The position numbers and the translations under genes are program-made. Below the pieces are notes generated by a model, which was not told where the DNA came from, did not search any database, and worked only from the letters and a program-made list of their open reading frames with translations. Of a stretch of 64,000 nucleotides of DNA, positions 38,301 through 50,600 are shown one piece after another (positions within the stretch are counted from its first letter, which is position 1; every line of letters begins with the position of its first letter). Source of the DNA: Zerene cesonia (lineage: Eukaryota; Arthropoda; Insecta; Lepidoptera; Pieridae); assembly GCF_012273895.1 (NCBI RefSeq), contig NC_052122.1, forward strand, positions 5,704,001 through 5,768,000. Reading direction: 5' to 3'.

Positions 38301-39435
38301 TTATGGAGCATAAATAACTAGATTGACTAGAGGCACGGGGTTAGCTAACGTATTTGAAGTTAAAGCGATTTAAGTATATTTCAATGAATGGGAATAGAAG
38401 ATATTACGAAAGACAATGACCAATTTTCGTAATTATTAAAATGACCATTTTTATTGATCCTAATCGCTGAATGTTTATTATTAACAAAACTTACTGTTTT
38501 TTGAATTTCGTTAAGCCGTTAGTGTGGTTTAGACGTAAATAAGTTGAATCAAAGTTCATCCACATATTAGTGTGTATTTTATAGTGACGGACGTGAGATT
38601 CCGAAACACAGACGGCGAAATTCTAATTAACGTAACATTATGAATAACTTTGAGAAGTGTGCAGTGCCTTGATGCGTTCTTAGTTATTTAATAGGAGCAA
38701 AACTTGACGTTTTTTTCCAAAGCTTAGTAAGGCAAAACACCATGAACATTCGCAGGAAATTATTTCTTCATCAATAAGAATTTATTAGAAAACTCTTTCG
38801 ACAAGGACCCTCTCAAAGAATTTGTCTAATTACTGAACCGAAACGACTATCTATTATTATTTACTTAATTTATGTCGGCATATTTGTCAAAATCAGAGAA
38901 AAACAAATGCTAAACATAGCTAACAAACAGAAAACTGAAACGGTACAAAGCAAAATAAATTTAATTATTCCCTATGAGTGAAATCTTTTAAATAAATCTG
39001 ACAAGGTATAACAAAATTAGAAACTTGAAAGGCTTATATTTTGTATTACACAGAAGATTTATGATATTTTTATCTACTGTTATTGAATTAGCATATCATA
39101 TAAGAAATATCTACACTTATGCAAATATAACTAAGTATATTGACGCATAGATTTGTCTATTTCACTGACAACTTTAACTTTTAAAATATAATAGACAAAA
39201 ACGGCTTAGCTCGCAAACGTCCGAGCCAGATACTTGAAATGTCCGATTGCATGGCTCTGATTTGATGTTTTGATTTGTGTTTCGCCAAATGAAGAATACG
39301 AGTGTGTATTTGAATTAGTTTTAATAAATCTATAATGAGAATTTGTTGATTAGAGACCATCATTAAATCGTCTGTCGTTCACTCAGATACCAACTCTTCA
39401 AATATCGAAGAATATTTGAAGTTGATGTTGCTACG
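35375..39435. other. AT-rich non-coding DNA
   Basis: I see no gene or complete element. The stretch 36830-37010 is less repetitive and rich in TAATTA-type sequence, which could be regulatory, but nothing more can be said. Confidence 0.4.
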
Positions 39436-39439
39436 TTAT

Positions 39440-39656
39440 TTTTATATTTTACCTCGATTTTGAAAAGCTTTAATCAAAAGTTGCTCTGTCTGTCCTTATG
39501 TCCCTTTATATGCTTATCTATCTTTAAAACTACGGTACGGATTTTGATGTTTTTTTTTTTAAATAGATAATGTGATTCAAGAGGAAGGTTTATACGTATA
39601 ACATCTATTAAATTACTCCGAATTTAACGTGTGCAATGCCACGGCGAAAGCTAGTA
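39440..39656 (+). mobile_element. Helitron-like short element
   Basis: It contains TTGCTCTGTCTGTCCTTATG, ACTACGGTACGGATTTTGAT, AAGAGGAAGGTTTATACG and the end GGCGAAAGCTAGTAACG. A shorter relative is at 52478-52575. Immediately after it, 39660-39880 holds another element-like stretch (CTGACTGAACTATCAACGCT, CAGCCTGAAATTTGGCATGC, ACGAAGTTACGGGTACAGCT). Confidence 0.55.
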
Positions 39657-40479
39657 ACGTATAAGACGCAAATTACACTGACTGACTGAACTATCAACGC
39701 TCAGCCCAAACCACTCCACAAATCAGCCTGAAATTTGGCATGCAGAGAGCCACTATGATGAAGGCAATCTCTTAGAAAGGATTTTGCAAAATTTTTACAC
39801 CCAACGGGACAGAATAGGGATGAAAGCTTGTACAGTGAAAATTTATTTTCACCGTGGACGAAGTTACGGGTACAGCTGGTGCGTAATTGTGATATTCCAA
39901 TTGGAATTCATTGTCATTATCAAGGGGGCATTCTTTAGTGCAACGTATCTTACGGATAAAATTTAACAAAATATAACACTTTATTTATAACCATTAAGGT
40001 CACTTACGATTCTTTTCAAATTATATATTTTAAAAAAATATGTAGTAAAAATGTAATTTGAATGACGCTCTTTCAATCCATGTTTAAAATAATATTACAT
40101 TATGATACATATATCTTTTCGTTGTCAAAAAATAGCTATCCATTTTTTTGGCCTCACACATCCCGAACGCCTCTATAATTGATTATCTGATTCAGATTCT
40201 TAATTCATTATCTGAATTCCGGCATTTCTTAAAGTAGGTATGAGAACAACCGAAAATTTGTGAATCTATTTATATGTATAGCATTACACCAGTACGTACA
40301 TACATTTTGGGTCATTTCTGTGTTCATAATGCTATTGAAAAAAAAAGCTTGTTTTTGTCAAATATTTTAGGTATTGCGGAATTTAACAAAACTATAACTA
40401 TATTATTTTCAATAACATATCTCGTGGTATCTTGTTGTACGTACTGCGTCAAATTCAAATATACTTAATTAGAAATGGG

Positions 40480-40650
40480 TACTAATAAATGCGAAAGCAT
40501 GTTTGTTTGTTTATCTTTCTTTTGTAGTACGATTTGTGTATTTGGAATTTATAGTTACATAGCCCTACTCTTTGCTGCGGTGAAACAATCCCTTGGGGAA
40601 TTTCTTTCATCACGCAAGCGAAGCCGCTGGTGGAATGCTTGTAAGTAACA
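40480..40650 (+). mobile_element. Helitron-like short element, degraded
   Basis: Starts TAATAAATGCGAAAGCATG and ends CACGCAAGCGAAGCCGCTGG. The interior is diverged. Confidence 0.4.
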
Positions 40651-40654
40651 AAAT

Positions 40655-42710
40655 TTTATTCTATTTGCGATAAATAAATAGAAAAAGATATACTCCAACT
40701 TACCATTGCGAACGTTCAATTAAATACGATAAAAATAATATGTAACTATGTATATTCGATAGATAAAGTGTGTGTGTAAAACTCTTTCGTAGTGAGTGAC
40801 GTCGTTCTATTCAGCATTTTATTTCACGAGTTCAAGTCAGGCTTTTGTGTAAAAAGTAAGCTAATCGCATTATAGTAGCGTAGCGTACACATGACGACGA
40901 ATGCAGAATAAATAAGAGGCCATTCTGTCTGCGTTATAGCGAAAATCTTTTTCATTTTAAAATATCATAAGAGCTCTATTTTAATTGTACTATTATTTTT
41001 CGAAATTATAAACAAGGGTTCAATGAATCCCAATACTGAAGATCATAGCCAGGGCGCTTAATTAGCAACAATTAATATTCATTAGTTCAATACATATGAC
41101 ACTGTTCATAGCTATATCGTGCATTTGGTAAGCGACAAAAAACATTTGATTGGCGCAAAATATACGATTTCTTTCCAATCTATACTGTCGTGAGCAAAGT
41201 AAATGAGATCAAGTCGGCGTGCTAGGTTCACGTATTAAAACATGTCTTCCAAATCGATTGTCACCACGCTGCGCATGCTCTAATCTATTGAAAATTCTAA
41301 GACTAGTGCGAAGGTATCCCAAAGCCAACGTATGAAAGAGTTGATAGCATTACAAAATCAATTCAACTATTGTGCACTTTATTTTATTGACAGTTTATTT
41401 TTACATACATTAAATTAAATTTTTATTACATATTTATGAGTTATACATTAATATTGCATAACAACGATACATTCTATAATATTTTAATAAATAGGAACCC
41501 ATATAGTTCGTTATGAATTCTTAACTACCGCAAGCCGTATTATGCTCGCTAGAAACTCAAGAATGCTTTTAAGAATTAATTAACTCGGCTGCTGTTAAAG
41601 ACTTACCAAGATAAAGAGATTTTGCTTTATTATTTTTTTTTTAAACAAAGCATAATAAACGCTTAACTATTTTTTATAAATATTGAAAGCTGTAACCAAC
41701 AATTAAGATTAATAACAGTTAAAGTTGACAGTACCTAACTACTACGAATACAAAATAAGAATGTACAAATATTGGCTGAAACACCGCCGTTTATTATAAC
41801 GGGTGAATGTTGATTGATTGAATGGTGATCCGCTGGATGGAATAAATTGAGTTATTCAAGGCATGAAAATTAAATTGAAACGCGGCAATCGGTAACGAGG
41901 GCTGCAAAGCTGCTGGCTCACTTTAATGTCAAAGAAAATTGCAAAGGAGCGAGAACCTTTTAACGCTTTTCTCAGTTAAGGGGAAACAGCAAGATTTTTA
42001 AAGGTAATGATAATATTTCAAGGAATCGAGAGAACTTGATTCAATAACAAGATGTTTCTTTCGTTTTCCGTTTCAAAGCATAATACCTATATTTGTTTTT
42101 CTCTATTTTTTCGAAGCGATTCCAGGCCTCGACTATTCCGAGAGATTTTTTTATTTCTTACGAATTCATCTCTGTTTGCATTTGTAAGATTTTAATCGAC
42201 GTTCTCAAAACATATTAGGCTCTTAATTCGACCGTTTTTTTTGTTTTCTTACTCGATAACTAGATGAGACTTCTACCCATTGACAATTGTGATTTTTTTT
42301 TTTTTGTATTCGATAGGAGATTGCTGTCATTTATTAGGTATCTCCCTCCCCAAGACCATCGGTGTCATTTGTTATAATTAGTATTAATATTTATATTAAG
42401 AAAATACTTCTTGGTACAATGTATTTCTAATTGTATTATTTAATCAGAATTATATATACCGAGTTCGGTAGACGAAATGAGTTCCTGGTATCAATAATAG
42501 CATAGCATTTCCGCTCAATAAGCAAGCAATATTGGACAGGTAGAGCTGAAAATTCAATTATTGTGATTGTGTTTTCGCTCGAAAACACGCTATTGTAATA
42601 TTAATCAGGCCGAAGAGATTAATTGGCTTTAATACTGTCGTTTAAAAATGTACAGTTTTCATGTTATATACAGGCTCATGTATAACCCTAACAGCTTATT
42701 CATATAAAAT
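40655..42710. other. AT-rich non-coding DNA
   Basis: No gene recognised. A TGCGCATGC motif at 41268-41276 is similar to an NRF1/Ewg half-site. Long T and A runs are at 41630 and 42290. Confidence 0.4.
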
Positions 42711-42715
42711 GTCAG

Positions 42716-43038
42716 TACTTGGATGACCGAGCTTTGCTCGGTATTTTTTTTTTTGTTGTTTTAACTATTCGCCAAAAAATAGTATTATTATTCGCCAATA
42801 GATGTCAGGAAGAGTCATAATAATTGACTACTCAAACGCCTCCTATTTGTTAAAAAAGTAAGTTTAAGTCGATAAAACACGAATATGACATTTTCTGAAA
42901 AAGATTCCTAGCTAGATCGATTTATCGCCCCCGAAACCTCCTATATACTAAATTTCATGAAAATCGTTGGAGCCAATTCCGAGATTCCAATTATACATAT
43001 ATATACAAGAATTGCTCGTTTAAAGGTATAAGATAAAT
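42716..43038 (-). mobile_element. Helitron-like element with 3' hairpin
   Basis: Read on the minus strand it begins TCTTATACCTTTAAACGAGC, continues GGAATCTCGGAATTGGCTCC and GGGGGCGATAAATCGATCTA, and finishes with a short hairpin (ACCGAGC-AAA-GCTCGGT) about 10-15 nt before its end. A 5' TC and a 3' hairpin are Helitron hallmarks. The inner CCTGACATCTATTGGCGAAT block is shared with the duplicated unit at 26.0-26.2 kb. Confidence 0.65.
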
Positions 43039-43504
43039 ATTGGATTAAAGAACCGATTAAAATTTATTCATTAAAATTTCATTCAATTATGCCCCACTTT
43101 TGACATGTTTAAGTTGACATTTTAAAAGTATTGACACTTGTAAATTGGGCTAATCTTGAATGACCAAGGATTGAAAAAACGGCTATAATCGAAAACAGAA
43201 ACATTTTTACTAATTATAGTAAACTGCGATTTCAAACAAACAGTTTTCAACTTTATATTGTAAGTATAGATTTAAGACTAAAACGTCACTACAAACTAGT
43301 TTTCTGTCAATTTGAACGTTAAATTAAAGGGACTAGGTATTTTGATTGAATACCTATTCAAAGGAAAGCACAGGTACCTATGCCTTCAGAACTGCAAGAT
43401 GTTCTACACCTTCTCAAAGGATTATATAAAGCATCACAGGAATTCCAATTCTGAGAAAATTTAAACAGGAGTTAGTAACTATGACAAATTCCATTTTGCC
43501 ACTT

Positions 43505-43560
43505 CAGAAGACTATGATATATATAATATATATATGATATATATATATATGATATATGAT
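43505..43560. repeat. (TA)n / TATATG low-complexity repeat
   Basis: Almost pure alternating AT with interspersed TATGAT units. Confidence 0.85.
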
Positions 43561-44248
43561 AGGAGTCATGCATGTTCAGACTAGTAATAATATTATTTAA
43601 ATATTAGCAGTATACAGAAATAAGATTTTTTCATAAAATAGGCGGCGGTACAAGGGGTAATGATTATTATAATGTTGATTTCGTATGTATTTTTGGGGTG
43701 TGCATCATGTCATATAGGAATGCTTACAAACAGACATAATAAGCAGACATGTATATGTCTAGTGATTTTGTTATATTATATTTACGTTTATCTTGCGACT
43801 AATAAGCGACTCTTAAAACTTGTCAATACATTAAAATGTAATTTAGATACAAATAATTAATAATCTAAAAATTATGTGATTGAGAATTTTAAAATCAACT
43901 ATATTGTCAATATTAAAGAGGCAAAGTATCACCGTTTTACGAGTGAATACAAGGACAGAATTTTCAAACATCTCAATATAGTTTTCCATGTATTATTTTA
44001 TTTTTTTATATTTTGGAAAAAATCAGGGGTAACAAGACGAGCGGCTGGTACCGTATAAAATCTAATAAATGACTAATTATTTCTTTAATTAATAAGGTCA
44101 TTGATCAATTTAACTAGACACGAGATATGAATCTAGTACGTACATGTGTTACGTTTATTTATAATGTTTTTCCAAATGGTTAAATTGAGTGTAGAAACAG
44201 GGTTAACTTTCCGAAAAATCCCTGAACAGATTTACGTAATATTAAGAA

Positions 44249-44460
44249 TATAACTTAAAAGGCACACACAAACCTATAGGCATTACGTTTATTTATATTG
44301 CACATATATGGATCATATTTGTGAATAAATCCCTCATCCGGAATTAAACGAAAACTTTCGGTCGAACAATAAAGTCTTATAAAATTATTAATGATTCCTT
44401 GTCCATTAAGTAGAAGTGATCCTTTATCATCCAATACATTGCGATTTAATGTCAATCAAA
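44249..44460 (-). pseudogene. protein-like open frame, unrecognised
   Basis: A 66-codon minus-strand frame reads with a balanced, protein-like composition (LDDKGSLLLNGQGI, FRLIPDEGFIHKYDPYMC) unlike the hydrophobic random frames around it. A possible donor (ATAG|GTTTGT) lies near its end. It could be an exon or a remnant of a nested gene. I do not recognise the family. Confidence 0.15.
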
Positions 44461-45589
44461 ATAAAATACAGAATTAAATAGTTTCACAAATATGGCATAA
44501 TATCTCAGAATATTCATTTTGTCATTTTTAATATTATAATATGCACCAGTCACTCGAGGGAGACACGAACGTTTGAGAAATTCTTTCGGGAAACATTAAA
44601 TTCATAAAACTATATAATAATTCCTCATCATTTTCTAATATTACACGTCTCCCCTAAATAACATTAAAGGTCATCACAAACGACAACATTGTGTACAAGC
44701 AAAACTAGAAAAGATCCGAAAGTAATACGCATTGTAAGATTTGAAAACAACACAAATAATAGTAAAATTCTCCATTGAAACTTCGAATAACATCACATCA
44801 CCTATACATTGTTATGAAGGTATTTTTTGAAATTGATTTACAATACTGCTATCGAACCATCAATCAATTCATATCAGTCGGCGTAATGCAATCAGCTGTC
44901 GGGCTTGTTCTCGTAGGTAAACATAAAAAAGCAATGCAATGGAATAGTCCATTTTTGATTTGAATAAATGCATTGAATTTTCTTATGTTTGATTTTAACG
45001 CGAGTATTACATATTTAGAAGTACAGCGATCGCAACGTCGTCGTTGAATAATATAATGAATAAATGCGTTTAAAATCCGTTAAAAAGTAATGTTCTAAAT
45101 GATGTCGATCTATCTATCTCTCATAGGTGTGTGCAATGGTGCGGAAAACATGTCAATTTTCATAAACAAGCATAGGATACAAGCTACAATGATCTTTTGG
45201 CACTTGACCACTGCCATAGGGGCGTGGGCGTCAAATACAAAACATCACCCTTGTTTCAGCGAAATTAGGAACGAAAGGGGAAGTTATAACGCGACGAAAA
45301 TCTTGACATTTCTCGGGAACTAGCAATATTTTTTTTCTCATTGGTTCATTATTAATTTATATAGATAGCCTGAATTATTGAAATGGGATAAATCTAATTC
45401 TTGTAAATAGGGAATCATCAAAACCGCATCAACCACTACGCTCCACGATCCTTCATCAAACGACGTTTTAGTTCCGAATTCCGCCACGTACCAAAAATTA
45501 TAAAATAATATATACGAGTATATTTACAAATTATTTGCCATAATGATAATAACTTTTACTTTCACTTTCTTTGCAATTCTGTCCTACTT

Positions 45590-45802
45590 CCTACTAATAT
45601 TATAAATGCGAAAGTTTGTAAGGATGTGTGTGTGTTTGTTACTCTTTCACGCAAATACTACTGAACAGATTGCAATGAAATTTAGTACATAGCTGGACAA
45701 CTGGAATAACACGTAGGCAATTTTTTATCTCGTTTTCCGAGTTTGTTTTAACGCCCCTATCTCAGGAACTATGGGCGAAGCTTGGATAAACTACTAGTTA
45801 AA
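45590..45802 (+). mobile_element. Helitron-like short element (Lep1-type ends)
   Basis: It begins CTACTAATATTATAAATGCG and carries AAGTTTGTAAGGATGTGTGT, CTCTTTCACGCAAATACTAC and CAGATTGCAATGAAATTTAG. It ends ACTACTAGTTA with a different 3' part (CTATCTCAGGAACTATGGGC). Confidence 0.68.
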
Positions 45803-45804
45803 AT

Positions 45805-47080
45805 TAAATTGAATTAGTGAAAGTATACATTCCAATATTAACATTATCAACCCAAAAATACCTCGTGACTATAACGTTTTCGCGCCTGAATAAATTTGAA
45901 TCAATTACAGCATAAATGTAGGAAAAGGTAACTATAATGGAGCGGATTATGAGCTAATTTGTTACGACAGTAATAAAGACAAAAAAAAACTCGTGTAACA
46001 AAGAACAGTTAGGTAATTTGATGTGAAAAACGTATGCTTTAATAGTTGCATTTGTTCATTTAATTCATTACTAAAGCACGAAATATTATACGAGCAAAAC
46101 ACTAATTAAGTTAAAAGTCGAAAGTTATACTGTCGGGAGAACTATGAAAAGCAAAACAAACGACTGTAAACAGAGAAACAGAAGCGAGTTTCACTTAATC
46201 AAACATCATGCAAACAGAGGGATTAGTTTGGTAATCTACGCAAACTGAAGCAGCAGATATTGGAAATACGTTTATGCATGTTTTATTTGAGTTAAAATAA
46301 TAGATTGTGAAATATTATTGTGTGCTTAATCCTATTGTGCTCAAGATAAAAGAAACGTTAGAAGAAGTCAAAAGTGAATATTTTATTTGCTTCGAATGAA
46401 TAGACTTTCTTTCATAGATAGCGGGTATTAAATTATACTCTCGGAACCATTCAATTTAGAGCGGAAATTGAATCAATTGATTATGTAGGCATTATTAATG
46501 TAGGTTAACATCGTTACTAGAGTTAATTTAATAATTCAATTAATAGTGACGTAGGTATAAAGTGGTAATATTTTGTGTAGATGTTTTAAATTGTTTAAAA
46601 AATATAGATAAGCTTTCCACCGTCATAGATACATAAATTTAATAATAAAGGGAAAATTTCAATAATCTACCAATTAATAAAAAAAAATCCGTATTTAAAT
46701 ATTGATAAATTTAATATTATTGGAATTACTTTATCTACACTCATATTGTATGTTTGTAATATGGGATAATATCTGGATCTACTAAACCGATATAATAACT
46801 TATACATATATTACCAATTGAAAGTCACGTTATCTATGAGTGTCATATATTTTATATTATCCCAATATATTTTATTTTATCTCTGTCCTACCCAATAAAA
46901 GAGGGGGGATCGGGAAAAGAGGCTACTGCGACAAGGGGCTACTATAGAAATACGATTCCTAATGCGATTCTAGGAAAAGGGTCTTGCTTTTTTGAATTTA
47001 GTTATAAAGTTAAATGTGATTATTTTTAATTTCTCACACCCCATAAGATTTTTGCACATTACGATTTAGTTTTGATTTCC
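45805..47080. other. AT-rich non-coding DNA
   Basis: No gene or element is recognised. Confidence 0.4.
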
Positions 47081-47084
47081 TTTT

Positions 47085-47612
47085 GACGTGACAACGTCTT
47101 AAATTAGGTTGCGGCTCGGAGTCACTCATGAAAAAAATGGTTGCCTGTAAAGTCGGTTTTACGGGCGAAGATTTTACGTGACAACGTCTTTTTCTTGGTA
47201 GAATATTTATTAATATGAATATTATTAAATTGCACAATAGGAACAAGGAATTGAATGAAAATAAGAATTGCACAAATTTTAACTATAGAAAATATATTTT
47301 GTTACTAAAAAACAGAGACAGAGACACAAACACGCAAGACAAAATGCGCCTAATTCTCTAGTGCTGCGCGCGCGGCGGACCGATCATAGTTCGGTGACTC
47401 ATCGTAACGTTACCGGGCGTTACACTTTTTCATGAGTGCCTCCGAGCCGCAACCTAATTTAAGACGTTGTCACGTCAAAAGATTTTTCATTCAATTCCTT
47501 GTTCCTATTGTGCAATTTAATAATATTCATATCAATAAATATTCTACCGAGAAAAAGACGTTGTCACGTAAAATCTTCGCCCGTAAAACCGACTTTACAG
47601 GCAACCATTTTT
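47085..47612 (-). mobile_element. unclassified modular repeat, rearranged copy A
   Basis: In plus-strand order it consists of: head, forward (47085-47130, starting GACGTGACAACGTC); tail, reverse (about 47131-47261, AAAAAAATGGTTGCCTG...); core, reverse (about 47262-47430, including GCGCGCGCGGCGGACCGATC and CGTAACGTTACCGGGCG); head, reverse (47431-47476); and tail, forward (47477-47612, ending CAGGCAACCATTTT). The two tails are nearly identical inverted copies of about 130 bp. Head, core and tail in a single orientation recur at 63591-63933. Short open frames exist (MSDSEPQPNLRRCHVK), but no transposase is present. I cannot place it in a superfamily; non-autonomous DNA transposon or foldback element is the most likely class. 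Confidence 0.7.
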
Positions 47613-47614
47613 TT

Positions 47615-50600
47615 TGTATTTAATGTAAATAATGAGAAATTAATTGTTTTTAATATAAATCTTAAAGTTTTTTACCAAAAATACAAGTATGTGGTATATA
47701 ACTAAGCGATATAAAATTATGTAGGCTGAACGTATTTACGTTAGTTCGAAGTTAATGTTTCTTTTATTTATGATTATTTTATTTGTATTTTTGTTAGTTC
47801 AAAATTGTCAGAAATTCGCTCAAATGTTTTCATATGCGACAATTCGCAAGCATTTTTGGGAATTATATTAGCGCGCATTATAATTCAAATTTATTTTATA
47901 TAAAATTTATATATTAGCGTATAGAAATTAAAAATATATTTAATTCTTATCAAATAATATTAAAATTCATTTAAGATTTAAAATTAAATAACCAGACACA
48001 TTTGTTAAAAAATTAAGATTTTTAACCAATAGTGTCTCTAGATATACAATATTTATACAAAGGGTATGAAATGATGTGAAACAAATTAAACAAAACCTCA
48101 GAGATCGTGGACGACAATCCATGATTATTATATTTTTTGTACCTGGTTTAATTGTTATGTAAATAGCTACTACTTACTAACAATTTTGTGTTGTGGAGAA
48201 TTTATTAAATAAAGTAAACTAATTAAAATTCATCAAATTGTTTCAATACAACATTTTTAAACACTTAATATTGAACACAGAGAGTAATGTATCTTTTAAA
48301 GTTTTGAACAATTATAATAAACCACATTGCTATCACTATCCTCCTTAATCTTAAATAAAATTCACGCCACTTGGTACAAAAGCTGTAGATAGCTCTCATC
48401 GCTTGAAGATTAATATTCTTTGTGAAATGAATAATTCTTAAACAAAAGAAATAATTAGCGAAGCTTTCAAACATCGTATTCATCAACCTGAGATGAAACA
48501 TATATAAAAGAAGAATATAGAGAAATTCATTGCTTTTCCGCAAAATAACTGTAGAGATGTGTATAAAATTGATTCAACACGTCATACTTGTGAAATGTGT
48601 TCTCAAAATTTTTGTAACGTAGGTACCTACGTAAAAAGTATAACGCTTGACTTAAACAAAAGCTAAAACTATAACCCGTACATAGTGCAGTTCACAGAAA
48701 TATGTCAATAGGCTAACACGCTTAAGCAATGATAAACAAATCGCTAAATCCAAATAAACACGCAGTGAAAAGACGAATATCGGTCGCCCTACGTTTGGGA
48801 TAATAGTGCCTTATGTATGTGAATAATTCGATAATTATGAAAAGGTATTGTCATTAAATTTAAAAGTAGGTATATACATATATAAGACATATGAAAACAC
48901 TAAGAAATTCCATTACAGAACTAAATACCACCACAATTATTTTCCAAAACCAAAATTTTTATAATCAGTATTGTATTCAATATGTAATTCATTTCTGTCT
49001 AATAAATTAACGAAATCAATTTAAGTAATAAGAAGAGCTTTCTCCATATGAAAGCAATATAACAAGCACTTCATGTATATTCATGTACACGTTAATTGAG
49101 TTTCCTACAAACCAAACAAGAACTAAGAGGATGCTGCAAAGTTTGTCCATCTTACGCTGCTGTAATTTAACGTATTGTTCTGTAAGTTTGTAAAATAAAT
49201 TGGTAATGTTTATAATTAAATAACGATTAACGAGGTTAGACGTTTCGCATATAATTAATGACATATATTTCATAAAATATAATTACGTGCTAGCAAAAAA
49301 GCGGCCCGTAATTTAGGTTGGGTACGTACTTAAATGTAAATAGTCTCTTAAAAGCTTTCGTATGTAATGACGTAACTCTGCGTCAGAGGATTGCGACTGG
49401 GTTATTAAACGATTTATATATACGTGATCTAGTTTTAAAAACATGCTGGCCATTACATTTGCGTATTGAGCACACCAAGCACCTACCATGTAGAAAACAA
49501 TACTTTACGAATCTTGTGAAAAATTGCATGGATAAAATATGAAAGATTTTAATTGGACGTTAAATAAATTGAGTGCTCTGTGCAGTTTTTTATGATATCA
49601 TGTTCGTAATATGTCAATGTCAAAATTACGTTTTACGTTTATTATTTTGCTGTGATTAAATGGCTGCCACGCGGATGTTCGTTAAAAGTATTGTGAAAAA
49701 AGGCGGGTAGACCATGGAAGGCGGTCCACGGTCCACTGTCCATGGTCACGGTCATGGACCACGGTCCTTTGAAAAGCAATTTTTTGGCCTTGCAGGGTAC
49801 AAGGAACATCTACAAATCAAAATCATATGAATATTTACTTTTTATTTAAAATATCTACAGTTAAAGTTGAACAATGTTTTATATCTGGAATGTTTTTATT
49901 TCTAAGGGTTATATAAAAGAGGGTAAATACCTCTCGTGAACGTTGTGGTTTTACAAACACAGAACACAAAAGAAGGCCTTTTTGGGTGAAAAAAAAATTA
50001 TTGCATTATAATACGCGTTGGCAGTTTTTTTTATATCTATATACCTAATACTCATTTACAATTTTTCAATTTCCATTTATATCTTCTTAGTTAAATTATG
50101 ATGTTGCAGTAATTTTAATTGAGTTTTAAAGATGATAAATATGATATTAAGCATTTAATGTTTCGCTAAAAGAACGAAGAATGAAATAGAACCTTTAATA
50201 TACTTTGAGGAAAACGCCGACAGACTAATTACTACAACTATATTATTAACATGAACGACTTTTTTATAATATTGAACCCTTTTGAAGCCCTGTAACTTGC
50301 AAGACGTTTTGGGAAGATCTAAATTTAAACTTGAGTTAAATAAATAATGATTAAAGCTATTGGTAGGTAAAAGTGTATCATATGGTACATAAGTAATCAA
50401 AGTAATAGTAAGTCATTTGTTTGCTTCGTTTATTCAGTAAATAAACAAATAAAATTATTTTACACAAAGGCCACCCGCCGTGCTTCATTATGATTACTCT
50501 GAACGATCAAAGGTTGAAACCCGACAATATTAAGTTTTATAAATTCAGTATTTTAATAATCTCCCGATTTAAGATTACATTATACAGAAATGTGAGCAAA

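Noticed and set aside
48265..49273. Two hydrophobic minus-strand frames that might be a chemoreceptor-type membrane protein
   Set aside because: Hydrophobic frames are expected in AT-rich DNA. No family motif, no matching splice pair, and stops lie between them.
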